From a bacterium ADurb.Bin243 (GTDB lineage: Bacteria > Muiribacteriota > UBA9980): a DNA stretch of 64,000 nt. The stretch is taken from the NCBI GenBank assembly GCA_002069765.1, contig MWBZ01000001.1, positions 1 to 64,000 on the forward strand, written 5' to 3'. The notes beneath the pieces are model-generated. The model was not told where the DNA came from. It did not search any database and saw nothing but the letters and a program-made list of their open reading frames with translations. The translations under genes were made by a program, and so were the position numbers. Shown here one piece after another: positions 10,601 through 19,685 of the stretch (position 1 is its first letter; each line of letters starts with the position of its first letter).

Positions 10601-13600
10601 TCGTTTTATTTGAAACGTCAGGCTTCGTCAATCCCCAGGAATTGCCGTCGAGCGTCTTTACGAAATAATGGTCGGTTTTTATGAAGAAATTCTGGAGCAT
10701 GAAGCCGATTTTGCCGGGAGGCATTAATACCGTGCCGTCGGCGAAGAAAAGGCCCCTTAACATATCTACTTTGTATTTGCCTTCTATTTTCCACGGCACG
10801 CGGACTATTACGCGGCCGGCTACGTTAGGATCGTATTCTATAAACGGCTCGTCGACTACCGATACTTTGAAGCCGTCGAGGGAATCCATTAATTTGATCC
10901 AGATTTCACGTTTAGCGGCGTCCATCGAGAAATTTTCGATTACGAACATTTTTTCGTAAGCGGCTATTCTTTCAGCGCCGGTCTTTGAAACGTCGTTGAA
11001 ATTGGTTATTATATTTCTATAAACCGGCTCTATCGTGGTTTTGAGGCTGGTTTCGATTTCCTGTTTTATGAAGAACGGGAACTGCAGCATGTGAACGGGA
11101 TTATTGAGCGCGGCTTCGAGATCGGTCGAAGAGGCGCTTATTAATTTGAAGAGGAATATGTAATTTCCCGCTTTAAGGCTCGAAAGGTTGTTTTTTATGT
11201 CGAGCAGGAATTTGCCCGTTTCGCCGGTTACGGCGTTTAATTTGATGTGAGCGGGAACTTCGGCCACAGGCGTGAGTTTGTTGTCGAACATCGACGAAAC
11301 CACGTTAGGCTGCATTACGCTTACATAAACCACCGAATCGGTGCCTTCCGTAACTACTTTCAGGGCCGGGCCGCTTAAGATTTCTACGAATTTTATCTTT
11401 GCGAGTTCAGCCGCGCCTCTCACTACTACGGGGAATATGGCTTCGGCTTTAACGCCTGTCGCGGATACCGCGGTCACTATGGCGTCATAAACGCCGGCTG
11501 CTATATTAGCGCCGAGATTAAGCTTGCCTTCCCATTTATTCTGATTGGTAGCATTTCTGGTAAGAGCAACCGCAACTAAATTCTGGGCGGCGTCATCTAA
11601 GTAAACAGGATTTCCAAATCTTTTCAGTTCTACTTTAACTTCGCTTACCAGATTGACGGCCTTGGTATCGGGCACTATTACGTCTATGGCTATATTAACT
11701 TCGCGCAGCATGTTCGAAGCCAGTTCGATAACGCGGGGCGAGTAGTAAATATTGGCGAATATAGGACGGCCTTCTACGAATTGATCGACTACCTGGCCTT
11801 CGTTCTGGAGCTGAAGGACCAATCTCTTGGCTTCTTCTATGAAAGGCTGTTCGGGGAATTCGGTGATTAATTCGTTGAACAGCTTGAGCGCTATGTTTTT
11901 ATAATTAACGTCTTTGAATTTATGCATCATATAGCGTTCCATATTCAATATGGCGCGCTGGAACTTAGCCATCGCCCTGAGGCTCTTAAGGTCTATTTCG
12001 GCCGTGATATTTCCGACGTATTTAGGATCGACGCTCAAATCATCGACTATGGCTTTTAAAGCCACTTCCACCGACGAAAAAGCGGTTTCAATTTCCATCG
12101 TGGAGAAGTTGTTTTTATAATACAGGCGCAGTTTTTCGATCAGCGAAAGGGCCCTGTTGAATTCGGCGCCGGGGCGCGGTTTGTTGTCGATAACTATGTT
12201 CACGCCTATTTCGCCGGCGTTCTGGAGGGCTATTCCCGATTCGAGCTCGTTTAATATGTCGCGGACCGAGTTCACGAAATTGGATTCGGGGAATTTAAGC
12301 CTGAAAAGTTTTAACCTTTCAAGCAGTTTTACTTTTATCACTTCGTCTTTAACCGTTAAAAGCCTGAATTTGTAATGCAGACAGAAAGCGCCATAGTAGA
12401 GGGCCGCTTCCTTCATTTTAACCGTTATCTTCGCGTCGGTGGAATTATAAACTTCTTCGAATTTATCGAAAGCTTTCTGGAACTGTTCGATGGCCAGTTT
12501 ATATTCCCTGCCGTGATAGAAGCTCATGGCGCGTTTCATTATCGAATCGGCCATTTCGAGAAGGCCGCCGGCTTCGGCTACGATGCCTTCCATCTGTTTT
12601 TCAATATTTTCAACGGTCCTTATCATTTCGACTATAGCGAAGGAAAGATGCGCGAAGTGAGCTTCGGCTATCTTTTCGCGTATTTCAAGGAATATTTCTT
12701 TCGCGAGGCCGATTATTTCTTTATTTTCGAGTTCGACCAGTTTGAGCGCGCGGTATTGCGCTAAAAGCACGAGGCCCATGTGATAACGGGCGTCGCCTTT
12801 TAATTGATTGATTACAGCGGGATTGTTGAATATGGCTTCGAAAGCCGTGTCGGCTTCTTCGAGAAGCTTCAGGGCCGTGCCGTTAGCTAACGCGCTGATA
12901 GTGCCGGTGCCGTCGGTTCCCGCGTATATAAGTTTTTTGCGTTCGTCTAAAACGGTAAGAACGCGGGCTTCGTCCATTATCTTATTGGCTTTGAATAAAA
13001 GCGCCATAGCTTTATTGAAAGCGAGTTTCACCGAATCGGTGTCGTCTTTTAAATCGACGAATTTTTCGCCGAAACCCTGCTGTGTGGGATTATCGAGAAC
13101 AAGCTTTTTGCCGACCGCGAAGAAATTAGTGGTCGGTTTTATGTTTTTAATGATTCCGCCGATGGTTACATTGGTATCTACAAGTATTTTTTCCGCGTCG
13201 GAAGAAGCGCTCTGCTCGAGAGCTGTTAATCTCTGTTTAACCGCGGTAAGCGCGGCGTCCGTGGCCGGAGCGTTTTTGATCCTGTCTATAACGGCCGCGA
13301 AAGCGAAAAGCGCTTCGTTTACTTTCGGAAAATTCTGCTCTTCGTTCATGCGGAGTTCGAAACCTTTAGCGGATTTAACAACCGTTTTAACGGAGTCTTT
13401 AAGGTTTTTATATGCGTTTTCTATATCGTTGAGGCCGAGGAAAGCGCGGCCGAGGCCGAAATTTTTAACTTTGCCTTCGCTGACTTCTTCGAACACTTCT
13501 ACCGCTTCCGATGGACGGCCGGCGTTTATTAAAGCGTCGCCTTTCTTTTCGAGTATCTTGTCTTTATTTAAAATTTCGCCCGTAGGCAGAACTACCGCAA

Positions 13601-15344
13601 GAGTGCCTTCCGATTCGAATTTTGAAATAAGAACGTCGGCTTTCTGCTTGGCTTCGTCCAGTTTTGCGGGATCGGAAATAGCCAGCTCCGACGCGTTTTT
13701 AAGTATAGCTGCGGCCAGCGATTTGTCGCGGCCTTTTGCGTTGTCCGCATCGGTCAGCGTAATATTTTTGGTCATTTCGTAGCCTTTTTTAAATTCGGCT
13801 TCGGCGAGCGTATTAACTTCGCTCATGACCTGATAGGCCGCCATTAACGAACGGGCGCCTGCGGCCGCGGAAGCGGTGCTGGAATTTACGTTGTTTTTGA
13901 ATATTTCGCCGAGATCGCTGCAGACGAGGCCGTATGCGATTTTAGCGTCTTTATTGACTTCCTGATTGGAGGTATCGGTGTTTGTGGAAGTGATAATAGT
14001 TTCAAGCTTGCCCTGGGCGCTTTTAACGTTGGTTTCGTTCTGGCGCTGGCCGCTGGTAGCTATTAAAGCGAGGGTGTCTTTTAATTTTTCGAGCATCGTA
14101 AGCTGCGCTTCGAGCTTGCCTATAACCGCGTCGAGACCTTCTTTTATCACGGCTATTTCGTTGGGGTCTAAAGAGCCTATTACGGCGTCTTTATAAGCTT
14201 TTTCAAGCTTTTCCGGAGTGTCGTAAACCTGGTCTTTAAGAAGCGCCTGGCGCTTGGATTCGAGATCGCTCACATAAGGCGCGATTCTCTTCTGAAAGTT
14301 AGCGTCGGTTTTTTTAGCCTCTTCTTCGGCTTTGAAAGTAACCGCGTCTTTTGAAGCGTCGGCGTAAATCATGCCTATGGCCGTTGAAATAGGAGTGACG
14401 TCGCGGTTGGTTATTTTTTCTTCGGCTTTCACTTTGCCTACGAAAACCGATATCATCTTATTGATAGTGGTCTTTGATTTGGCTATTACTTTATATGCTT
14501 TAGTGAAATCTTTTACTTTAAACGAATAAGGCGCGCCGTCGGTAACCGTTTTGGGGTTGGTTTCATTGGCGTCGAGCGCTATGGAAGAAACGGTGTTGCC
14601 GTCCGAATCAACGAGCGTTACGTCGAACGCTTCGCCGGTAGCGGCCTGATAATTCAATCCGAGCTCGGCCATGCCGGCGGCGGAATTGATAGTTCCGGCT
14701 ATTTCAGCCGCTTTAACCGTAGGATCTACGGGACTCGCGCCTATTACGATGCTGTTGCCGTCGTAATTAATGGTGGTGTCGCCGGTTAAATTAAAAAAGT
14801 ACGAATCTCCGGCGGTAAATGTAGGATCTGTAGTGTCTAAAAGAACGATCGTGCCGTTAGTGTCGCGGACGACCTGAATGAAGCTGCCGGCAGCGGGGCT
14901 CCATTTATATATGCCTTTTATCATGGAATATGCTTCCATTAATTGTTTGAAAGTCATGCTGACGGGGACTTTAGAAAAACCGACCAGGTTGAAGCCGGCT
15001 TTTAAAGTTATATTTCCGATAGTGGAAATTGCGGCGCCCGAAACTGATATTACAACGTTAGAAGCGGCCCCGCTTTTAACGATGTAACCCTTGCCGGCCG
15101 CAATGCTTGTAAGCGTGCCTTCGCTGATGCTCAAAAAGCTGCCGGCGACGGCGCTATATAAATAAACGTCTTCTATGGCCGAGTTTAACGCCTTAAACTG
15201 CGCGGGCGTTATAGAAAGAGTATTGGTGAAGCTGACGAACGTGAATCCGGGCCTTAAAGTGATGCTCTGCGGAGTCTGCGCGAACGCCGCCGTCGAAAAT
15301 AAAATCGCGATTAAAATTATCGCCGCTATTAACCTTGTTCTCAT
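7611..15344 (-). CDS. Giant modular secreted surface protein (TPR, Ig-like and PEBP domains)
   Basis: ATG at 15344 was chosen because GAGGAG precedes it by 8 nt and the encoded start (MRTRLIAAIILIAILFSTAAFA) is a signal peptide; a longer in-frame start 22 codons upstream lacks both. The product has 2577 residues. In order: a paired beta module at about 27-200 shared with the protease-domain protein (AGFNLVGFSK, GIYKW, GSFIQVV); a carboxypeptidase-regulatory-like beta domain to about 320; a long alpha-helical region to about 1250 with TPR-like units (KGDALINAGRPSEAVEVF near 605, YKLAIEQFQKAFDKFEEVY near 948); many Ig-like domains; a PEBP/YbhB domain at about 2080-2240 (SPELRWTGAPAGT, HWVLYDIP, YDGPNPPTG); and a C-terminal module shared with the lipoprotein at 4821. 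It is probably a surface scaffold; its partner is unknown. Confidence 0.85.
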   Translation of the reverse strand: MRTRLIAAIILIAILFSTAAFAQTPQSITLRPGFTFVSFTNTLSITPAQFKALNSAIEDVYLYSAVAGSFLSISEGTLTSIAAGKGYIVKSGAASNVVISVSGAAISTIGNITLKAGFNLVGFSKVPVSMTFKQLMEAYSMIKGIYKWSPAAGSFIQVVRDTNGTIVLLDTTDPTFTAGDSYFFNLTGDTTINYDGNSIVIGASPVDPTVKAAEIAGTINSAAGMAELGLNYQAATGEAFDVTLVDSDGNTVSSIALDANETNPKTVTDGAPYSFKVKDFTKAYKVIAKSKTTINKMISVFVGKVKAEEKITNRDVTPISTAIGMIYADASKDAVTFKAEEEAKKTDANFQKRIAPYVSDLESKRQALLKDQVYDTPEKLEKAYKDAVIGSLDPNEIAVIKEGLDAVIGKLEAQLTMLEKLKDTLALIATSGQRQNETNVKSAQGKLETIITSTNTDTSNQEVNKDAKIAYGLVCSDLGEIFKNNVNSSTASAAAGARSLMAAYQVMSEVNTLAEAEFKKGYEMTKNITLTDADNAKGRDKSLAAAILKNASELAISDPAKLDEAKQKADVLISKFESEGTLAVVLPTGEILNKDKILEKKGDALINAGRPSEAVEVFEEVSEGKVKNFGLGRAFLGLNDIENAYKNLKDSVKTVVKSAKGFELRMNEEQNFPKVNEALFAFAAVIDRIKNAPATDAALTAVKQRLTALEQSASSDAEKILVDTNVTIGGIIKNIKPTTNFFAVGKKLVLDNPTQQGFGEKFVDLKDDTDSVKLAFNKAMALLFKANKIMDEARVLTVLDERKKLIYAGTDGTGTISALANGTALKLLEEADTAFEAIFNNPAVINQLKGDARYHMGLVLLAQYRALKLVELENKEIIGLAKEIFLEIREKIAEAHFAHLSFAIVEMIRTVENIEKQMEGIVAEAGGLLEMADSIMKRAMSFYHGREYKLAIEQFQKAFDKFEEVYNSTDAKITVKMKEAALYYGAFCLHYKFRLLTVKDEVIKVKLLERLKLFRLKFPESNFVNSVRDILNELESGIALQNAGEIGVNIVIDNKPRPGAEFNRALSLIEKLRLYYKNNFSTMEIETAFSSVEVALKAIVDDLSVDPKYVGNITAEIDLKSLRAMAKFQRAILNMERYMMHKFKDVNYKNIALKLFNELITEFPEQPFIEEAKRLVLQLQNEGQVVDQFVEGRPIFANIYYSPRVIELASNMLREVNIAIDVIVPDTKAVNLVSEVKVELKRFGNPVYLDDAAQNLVAVALTRNATNQNKWEGKLNLGANIAAGVYDAIVTAVSATGVKAEAIFPVVVRGAAELAKIKFVEILSGPALKVVTEGTDSVVYVSVMQPNVVSSMFDNKLTPVAEVPAHIKLNAVTGETGKFLLDIKNNLSSLKAGNYIFLFKLISASSTDLEAALNNPVHMLQFPFFIKQEIETSLKTTIEPVYRNIITNFNDVSKTGAERIAAYEKMFVIENFSMDAAKREIWIKLMDSLDGFKVSVVDEPFIEYDPNVAGRVIVRVPWKIEGKYKVDMLRGLFFADGTVLMPPGKIGFMLQNFFIKTDHYFVKTLDGNSWGLTKPDVSNKTTDPVVVPVENKPVITKIGGISIPSDGTAAKLGDLTVQPFAVIEGSRLNALTGEKRVIKVHNPKFVVPVFLCDNGNADWTDSSIKFSTAPLKGVTGMSRIELFDSKYGTVFAAPVEFSTSSVVVTSKVIITEIISGAKSSNPFGLIRPFEIDRTKELKLKGDMMLPASGTYSLRYFKAAVDPAVQGSFVEIAKSGSASWTNYEITIAAASLPSVENIADYKATSLVIWDDAANRPASSQMLVLFRGAAVPVTTMVIDMVDKQPASNVITLLPPADGAGTITRFDIAGKNLKHPNKMRADLMFFINNAIEVVPIAFNDSANWGNETVSVALDWAKLAGKTNFGAVLVIFDEIQRIEVTARIKVKFVSGILPQPSFVRIIKGINNITSEVKLYDDSWGATPPAGALPSDVNIIYNTVPMIHLTGDSFGVYLQGAQIKFRTALREYMFPVKQLDWMDKTVHAAVDASLSVELSSKIGILSIVDAAGAIISNRLYVRFVQPVTPEPVNFALISPSFAANGTIPVEFTGTGANVSPELRWTGAPAGTVSFALVCEDPTHDAANPYLHWVLYDIPASFTGLQRAVPQGATVTLNNVTMKQLATYAEKVGYDGPNPPTGEVHVYNFKLYALKAAPGPLVNGMVALRAFIANNVLGAPAVLNGKFVINSVVPPVTGAKYFKLKTAPTAVPAAPSFQTGTPSTVNFDANLHNVKVYDQLSGIVYPAAGDPTNPAGYMSQIPIDGTPKIIVLEIIEKATGNTLARNIVGKCPLITELPAEVKALELQNPPIDIKTTTSSMLAFEKLGNNVPNLPAFDFKNMTPLSDGVIAKVMQATDTTAFMSELQKAVGGSGVIDNIILARQGVKEAQAGVTQIRQAIQNYPMMPETLKTGLSTGASMLESSMADIKAALNMVPATNIPNPAATTELLKAYVKLLNEIPKIKEHFATLNTYGANIPLTMFDTVPSSITLPGANGATNTVNNSTTAAQIAEYVKAIPSLPAGTVILK

Positions 15345-15434
15345 TTGTTCACTCCTCGTTTTTTTATTTTTATTTGGTACTTCTATAGATATTTTAAGAT
15401 TCTTTATCATACCATACAGGTAAAATATTAAAAT

Positions 15435-15562
15435 AGTTGAGAGTTCAGAGTGGATAGTTTAGAACTAAAGGTCTTTTGGAAATTTAGATAAGGCGTTTTT
15501 TTATTTTATATATAGAACTCGCAGGGCGAGCCCCAGCCTCAACTATTCACTCTACACTATTT
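15435..15562. repeat. MITE-like dispersed repeat, copy A
   Basis: This ~127-bp element closely matches 58525-58660. Its ends form an imperfect terminal inverted repeat built from degenerate heptamers (AGAGTGG-type on the left, ACTATTC/ACTCTAC-type on the right). The core carries AACTAAAGG, GATAAGGCG and a GC-rich hairpin CTCGC-AGG-GCGAG. The right end supplies the TAG stop codon of the small lipoprotein gene at 15557, so insertion probably replaced that gene's original end. Confidence 0.75.
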
Positions 15563-15964
15563 TATTTCTATGCCTTTTCCGCCGTTGTCGAATTTATCCT
15601 GCGGGCTGGCATATATCATAAAGCTCGTTTTTTTAGCGGTTTTAAAAGTGGCGGTGTGTTTCAATCCGTCTTCGGTCTTCACTTCGTTGAATTCGGACCA
15701 TAAAGGCGCGTTATTGAACGCAAAATCCGAAGTTACGACATACGCTTTTTTAACGGGAGAAGAAGTCTGATAGTTGACGGTAACGGTGTCGCCCGTTTTT
15801 TCCACTTTGACCGATTCTGCAATTACCGTGTTGGAACCGGAAAGAGGAACCTGCTCGTTAACTACGGCGTTAGATGAACCGCCGCCGCATCCGGCTAAAA
15901 CGGCCATAGCGAAAACTACCATGACCAGAGCCGCCATTTTTTTGATTCCGAAATGTTTTACCAT
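15557..15964 (-). CDS. Small lipoprotein
   Basis: The 135-residue product starts after AGGAGG and has a lipoprotein signal with lipobox VLAGC followed by GGG. The rest is a single beta-rich domain (SVKVEKTGDTVTVNYQTSS, HTATFKTAKKTSFMIYASP), possibly Ig-like. No family is recognised. The stop codon falls inside the terminal part of the dispersed repeat at 15435-15562. Confidence 0.7.
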   Translation of the reverse strand: MVKHFGIKKMAALVMVVFAMAVLAGCGGGSSNAVVNEQVPLSGSNTVIAESVKVEKTGDTVTVNYQTSSPVKKAYVVTSDFAFNNAPLWSEFNEVKTEDGLKHTATFKTAKKTSFMIYASPQDKFDNGGKGIEIK

Positions 15965-16174
15965 TAGAATACCTCCTGTAAATTTAGAATTTTATTGCAA
16001 ACACCCTGGAAAATACCGCCAATAAAATATCAAGCAATAACATCGAATTTTTAATTTCGTAAATTATTTTACCACCAATATCATGCATTGTCAAGTTTCT
16101 TAAAAAAAATCACTGAATTTTTATATTTATTTACTAAAATTTAATTGTTAGTCGCTACCGTTTTTTAATTTTTA

Positions 16175-16204
16175 TTGACACGGTTAATCTTCATGTGATA
16201 AAAT
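16175..16204 (+). promoter_or_regulatory. Sigma-70-type promoter of the acyl-CoA operon
   Basis: TTGACA (16175-16180), an 18-bp spacer and TAAAAT (16199-16204), about 60 bp before the first gene. The -10 lies in ATGTGATAAAAT, a 12-mer also present at the proposed hydrogenase-operon promoter (minus strand, 45740-45751). Confidence 0.7.
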
Positions 16205-16265
16205 ATTTTCAGATTTTTTGCATTATGCATATATTCTAACAATATATTGAAAGGAGAAATTGAAA

Positions 16266-17405
16266 TTGAATTTCGAATTTACCGAAGATCAAATTCAAAT
16301 CCGCGACATGGCGCGCGAGTTCGCTCAAAACGAAATAGCCCCGACGGCCGCGCAATACGATGAAAAGGCAGAATTTCCCTGGCCTATCATTAAAAAAATG
16401 GCGGAGCTCAACTTTTTAGGAATGATGATACCCGAACAATACGGCGGAATGGATTTCGACGCCACTACCGTGACGCTTGTAATAGAAGAAATATCCAAAG
16501 CCGACGCGGCATGCGGCGTAATCCTCGCCGTGCAGAATTCGCTCGGCGTATCCGCTTTAGTCAAACACGGCTCGGAAGAGCTCAAGAAAAAATACCTGCC
16601 GCAGCTGGCCTCCGGCGAAAAACTCTGCGCGTTCGGCCTCACCGAAGCCGGCGCCGGCTCCGATTTTTCAGCCATGACCACCGTCGCCGAAGATAAAGGC
16701 GACCACTGGCTTTTAAACGGCAGAAAAACCTTCATCACCAACGGCTCTACCGCCGAAATATTCACCATAATAGCCATGACCGATAAAAATAAAGGCGCCC
16801 GCGGCATGAGCGCTTTCGTTGTAGAAAAAAGCTATCCAGGCTTCTCGGTCGGCACCATAGAAAAAAAACTCGGCATAAGGGCTTCCGACACTACCGAACT
16901 TATATTAGACAACGTTAAAGTCCCTAAAGATAACCTAATCGGCAAAAAAGGCCACGGCTTCATATACGCAATGCAGTCGCTCGATACAGGAAGAATCGGC
17001 GTCGGCGCGCAATCGCTCGGGATCGCCCAGGCCGCTTACGAAAAAGCCCTCGCTTACTCAAAAACCAGAGTCCAGTGGGGTTCGCCCATCACCAAACTCC
17101 AGGCCATCCAGTTCAAGTTCGCCGATATGGCCACCCGCATAGAAGCCACTAAATGGCTGGTCTATCACGCCGCGTATCTGCGCGACAACGACAAGCCTTT
17201 TGTAAAAGAAGCCTCCATGGCCAAGGTATTTTCGTCCGAAATGGCCACTTACGTCACGCATCAGGCCATGCAGATCATGGGCGGATACGGATACATGAAA
17301 GAATACGACGTGGAAAGGTACTACCGCGACGCGCGCATTACCGAAATATACGAAGGCACCTCCGAAATACAGAGGCATGTAATCGCATCGCTGGTAATAA
17401 AATAA
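16266..17405 (+). CDS. Acyl-CoA dehydrogenase (butyryl-CoA dehydrogenase type)
   Basis: This FAD enzyme oxidises short-chain acyl-CoA to the 2-enoyl-CoA, or works in reverse in butyrate formation. TTG at 16266 is preferred because AAAGGAG lies 9 nt upstream; an earlier TTG at 16260 is only 3 nt from it. The 379-residue product begins MNFEFTEDQ as usual for the family. Visible motifs are FGLTEAGAGSD (FAD/substrate loop), QIMGGYGYMKEY and RITEIYEGTSEIQR, containing the catalytic Glu. It opens the operon with butyrate kinase and isobutyryl-CoA mutase, so butyryl- or isobutyryl-CoA is the likely substrate. No electron-transfer flavoprotein genes are present in the window. Confidence 0.93.
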   Translation: MNFEFTEDQIQIRDMAREFAQNEIAPTAAQYDEKAEFPWPIIKKMAELNFLGMMIPEQYGGMDFDATTVTLVIEEISKADAACGVILAVQNSLGVSALVKHGSEELKKKYLPQLASGEKLCAFGLTEAGAGSDFSAMTTVAEDKGDHWLLNGRKTFITNGSTAEIFTIIAMTDKNKGARGMSAFVVEKSYPGFSVGTIEKKLGIRASDTTELILDNVKVPKDNLIGKKGHGFIYAMQSLDTGRIGVGAQSLGIAQAAYEKALAYSKTRVQWGSPITKLQAIQFKFADMATRIEATKWLVYHAAYLRDNDKPFVKEASMAKVFSSEMATYVTHQAMQIMGGYGYMKEYDVERYYRDARITEIYEGTSEIQRHVIASLVIK

Positions 17406-17423
17406 TAAAGTCATAAAAATGCA

Positions 17424-17448
17424 CGGGGCGCCCAAAAGCGCCCCCGTT
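17424..17448 (+). other. Intercistronic GC-rich hairpin
   Basis: ACGGGGCGC and GCGCCCCCGT can pair with one bulged base around a short A-rich loop. No T-run follows, so it more probably protects or trims the mRNA between the dehydrogenase gene and the next gene than terminates it. Confidence 0.5.
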
Positions 17449-17489
17449 GTATATAAGAAGCAAAAAATAAATAAGCGAGGTAAGTTTAA

Positions 17490-18572
17490 GTGGATATATT
17501 TGAAGAAATGCAAAAATATGGGCATGAAGAACTTAACCTGTTTTACGAACCGGAATTCGACCTGAGAGCTATAGTGTCGATTCACAATTCAAATCTGGGA
17601 ATGGCTTTCGGCGTAACGCGGCTCGCTAATTATTTTTTCGAAGACGCCGCCATTTCCGACGCGCTGAAATTGGCTAAAAACTCCACCATGTCGGCGTCCA
17701 TATTAAACTGCGACCTCGGCGGGGCGTCCAGCATTTTAATTAACGAGGACGACTGTGAAAAAAGCGAAGGATACCTTCGCGCCTACGGACGGTTTTTGCG
17801 CTCCCTCGGAAACCGCTTCTGCACCATGCCCGATTCCGGCTTTACGCTCAAAGACATGATGTTCATTTCAAAAGAATTTCCTAACGTAATCGGCCAGCCC
17901 GAATTTTACGGCAGCGCCGATCCGTCTTATTTTATAGCCTACGGCGCGTTATGCGGTATAAAAGCCTGCGCCAACGAAGCTTTTGCGAGCGCCATACTCG
18001 ACAAAAAAAGAATACTCGTGCAGGGGCTTACGCCGGCCGCCATACAGCTGGTTAAAATGCTTTCAAACGAAGGCGCCGAGATAATAGTCACCGACAGGCA
18101 TTACGACAACGTGAAACGCCTCAAAGACGAAATAAGCGCCATACAGATAGTCAGGCCCGACGAATACGACGCGATAAATGTGGATATATTCGTTCCATGC
18201 GAGGCCGGAGGCGTCGTGACCGAAAAATATATAACCGATAAAAGATGCAAAATAGTGGCCGGAATGGCTAAAATGCAGCTCGCTTCCGACGAAGTTTCAG
18301 ACCTTATGCTTAAAAACGGAATAATACACGCGCCCGGCGTCGTGATGAACGCGGCCGAAGCCGTGGTAGCGTTTTCTGAAATATTCGGCTACGACGACGA
18401 CCATATAAAACACCACATAGAACAAATCAGCGATATCATGGGCGAAATACTCGCCCAGTCGAGGGAAAGCGGCGAAACGCCCTGCGCCATCGCCGAAAAG
18501 ATGGCTTCGGAAAGGCTCACCGTCGTGCATAAACTTAAAAAAATATTCACCGGAAATATAAACGTAAATTAA
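17490..18572 (+). CDS. Leucine-dehydrogenase-family protein lacking both catalytic lysines (paralogue 1)
   Basis: The 360-residue product starts at GTG after GAGG. It aligns end to end with leucine/phenylalanine dehydrogenases: start MDIFEEMQKYGHEEL, AIVSIHNSNLGMAFG, MPDSGFTLKDM and the C-terminal ASERL helix. The substrate-binding lysine (K68 in Bacillus LeuDH, MTYKNA) aligns with Ser in STMSAS, and the catalytic lysine (K80, LGGGKT) aligns with Ser in DLGGASS. The nucleotide-binding loop usually read as GLGNV is GLTPAA here. Standard amino-acid dehydrogenase activity is therefore unlikely; it may be a regulatory or repurposed enzyme. It lies directly before butyrate kinase, the position of bcd in Bacillus ptb-bcd-buk operons. 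Confidence 0.75.
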   Translation: MDIFEEMQKYGHEELNLFYEPEFDLRAIVSIHNSNLGMAFGVTRLANYFFEDAAISDALKLAKNSTMSASILNCDLGGASSILINEDDCEKSEGYLRAYGRFLRSLGNRFCTMPDSGFTLKDMMFISKEFPNVIGQPEFYGSADPSYFIAYGALCGIKACANEAFASAILDKKRILVQGLTPAAIQLVKMLSNEGAEIIVTDRHYDNVKRLKDEISAIQIVRPDEYDAINVDIFVPCEAGGVVTEKYITDKRCKIVAGMAKMQLASDEVSDLMLKNGIIHAPGVVMNAAEAVVAFSEIFGYDDDHIKHHIEQISDIMGEILAQSRESGETPCAIAEKMASERLTVVHKLKKIFTGNINVN

Positions 18573-18588
18573 AGTCGGAGGTTGAATA

Positions 18589-19674
18589 ATGACTGATACC
18601 GTATCTAAAAAATTTATCCTCGCCATAAACCCCGGTTCGACTTCCACTAAAATAGCCGTTTACGAAAATCTGGAGCCGCTTTTCGTGCAGAATATCGCGC
18701 ACCATAAAAAAGACCTCGAAAAATTTAAAAATATCAACGAGCAATACGAATACCGCAAGAAAACCATATTAAAAACCGTCTCCGATAAAAAATTCGACAT
18801 AGAATCGCTTTCGGCGGTCGTGGCGCGCGGCGGCCTTATGAAACCCATCGAGGGCGGCGTATATCCTATAAACCAGCGCATGATAGACGATCTTATCGCC
18901 GGAGTTTCCGGAAAACACGCTTCCAACCTGGCGGCGGTCATAGCGTACGGAATCTCGTGGGACCTGGGCCTTCCTTCATACGTAGTGGACCCTCCGGTGA
19001 TAGACGAATTCACCCCGCTGGCCAAGCTCACGGGAATGCCCGAAATCAAGCGCCGCTCCATGCTGCACGCGCTGAACATCCGCGCGGTCGCCAGGCGCGA
19101 ATCCGAAAAAATGGCGCGGAGCCTGGACGAATCTAATTTCATAGTGGCGCATCTTGGCGGAGGGGTTTCGATAGCGGCCATAGAACGCGGAAAGATAGTG
19201 GACGGCACCAACGCGCTTTACGAGGGCCCGCTCACTCCTGAACGCGCCGGCGCGCTTCCAACCGGAGATTTGATGGATATGATATTTTCAGGCAAGTTTA
19301 AAACTAAAGAAGAGCTTTATGCCCGGCTCGTAGGAAAAAGCGGCTTCAACGCTTATTTAAACACCAACTCCGCCAGGGAAGTCGGCGAGCTTTACGCCCA
19401 GGGCAACCCCACCGCCAGGCTTGTTTTTGAAGGAATGGCGTATCAGACGGCTAAATACATAGCCGAAATGGCCGCCGTTTTAAAAGGAAACGTGGACGCC
19501 ATAATAATAACCGGCGGCATGGCGTTTTCAAAAGATTTAACGGACCTTATATCCGAAAGGGTTTCTTTTATTTCCAGAGTGATACTGCATCCGGGCGAAG
19601 ACGAAATGCGCGCCCTGGCCGAAGGGTGCCTGCGCGTTTTAAACGGCGCGGAAACGCCTAAAACATATCTTTAG
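18589..19674 (+). CDS. buk: Butyrate kinase
   Basis: This kinase makes ATP from butyryl phosphate (or branched short-chain acyl phosphates) and ADP. The 361-residue length is usual. ASKHA-fold motifs are the phosphate-1 loop ILAINPGSTSTKIAVY, VARGGLMKPIEGGVY, IVAHLGGGVSIAAI and ITGGMAFS. It starts at ATG after CGGAGG. It sits between two leucine-dehydrogenase-like genes and upstream of the B12 mutase. The usual partner phosphate butyryltransferase (ptb) is not in the window. Confidence 0.93.
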   Translation: MTDTVSKKFILAINPGSTSTKIAVYENLEPLFVQNIAHHKKDLEKFKNINEQYEYRKKTILKTVSDKKFDIESLSAVVARGGLMKPIEGGVYPINQRMIDDLIAGVSGKHASNLAAVIAYGISWDLGLPSYVVDPPVIDEFTPLAKLTGMPEIKRRSMLHALNIRAVARRESEKMARSLDESNFIVAHLGGGVSIAAIERGKIVDGTNALYEGPLTPERAGALPTGDLMDMIFSGKFKTKEELYARLVGKSGFNAYLNTNSAREVGELYAQGNPTARLVFEGMAYQTAKYIAEMAAVLKGNVDAIIITGGMAFSKDLTDLISERVSFISRVILHPGEDEMRALAEGCLRVLNGAETPKTYL

Positions 19675-19685
19675 GAGAGTTTATT

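Noticed and set aside
15345-15410. Longer start for the 2577-residue protein
   Set aside because: The extra 22 residues precede a clear signal peptide and the better ribosome site lies before ATG 15344.
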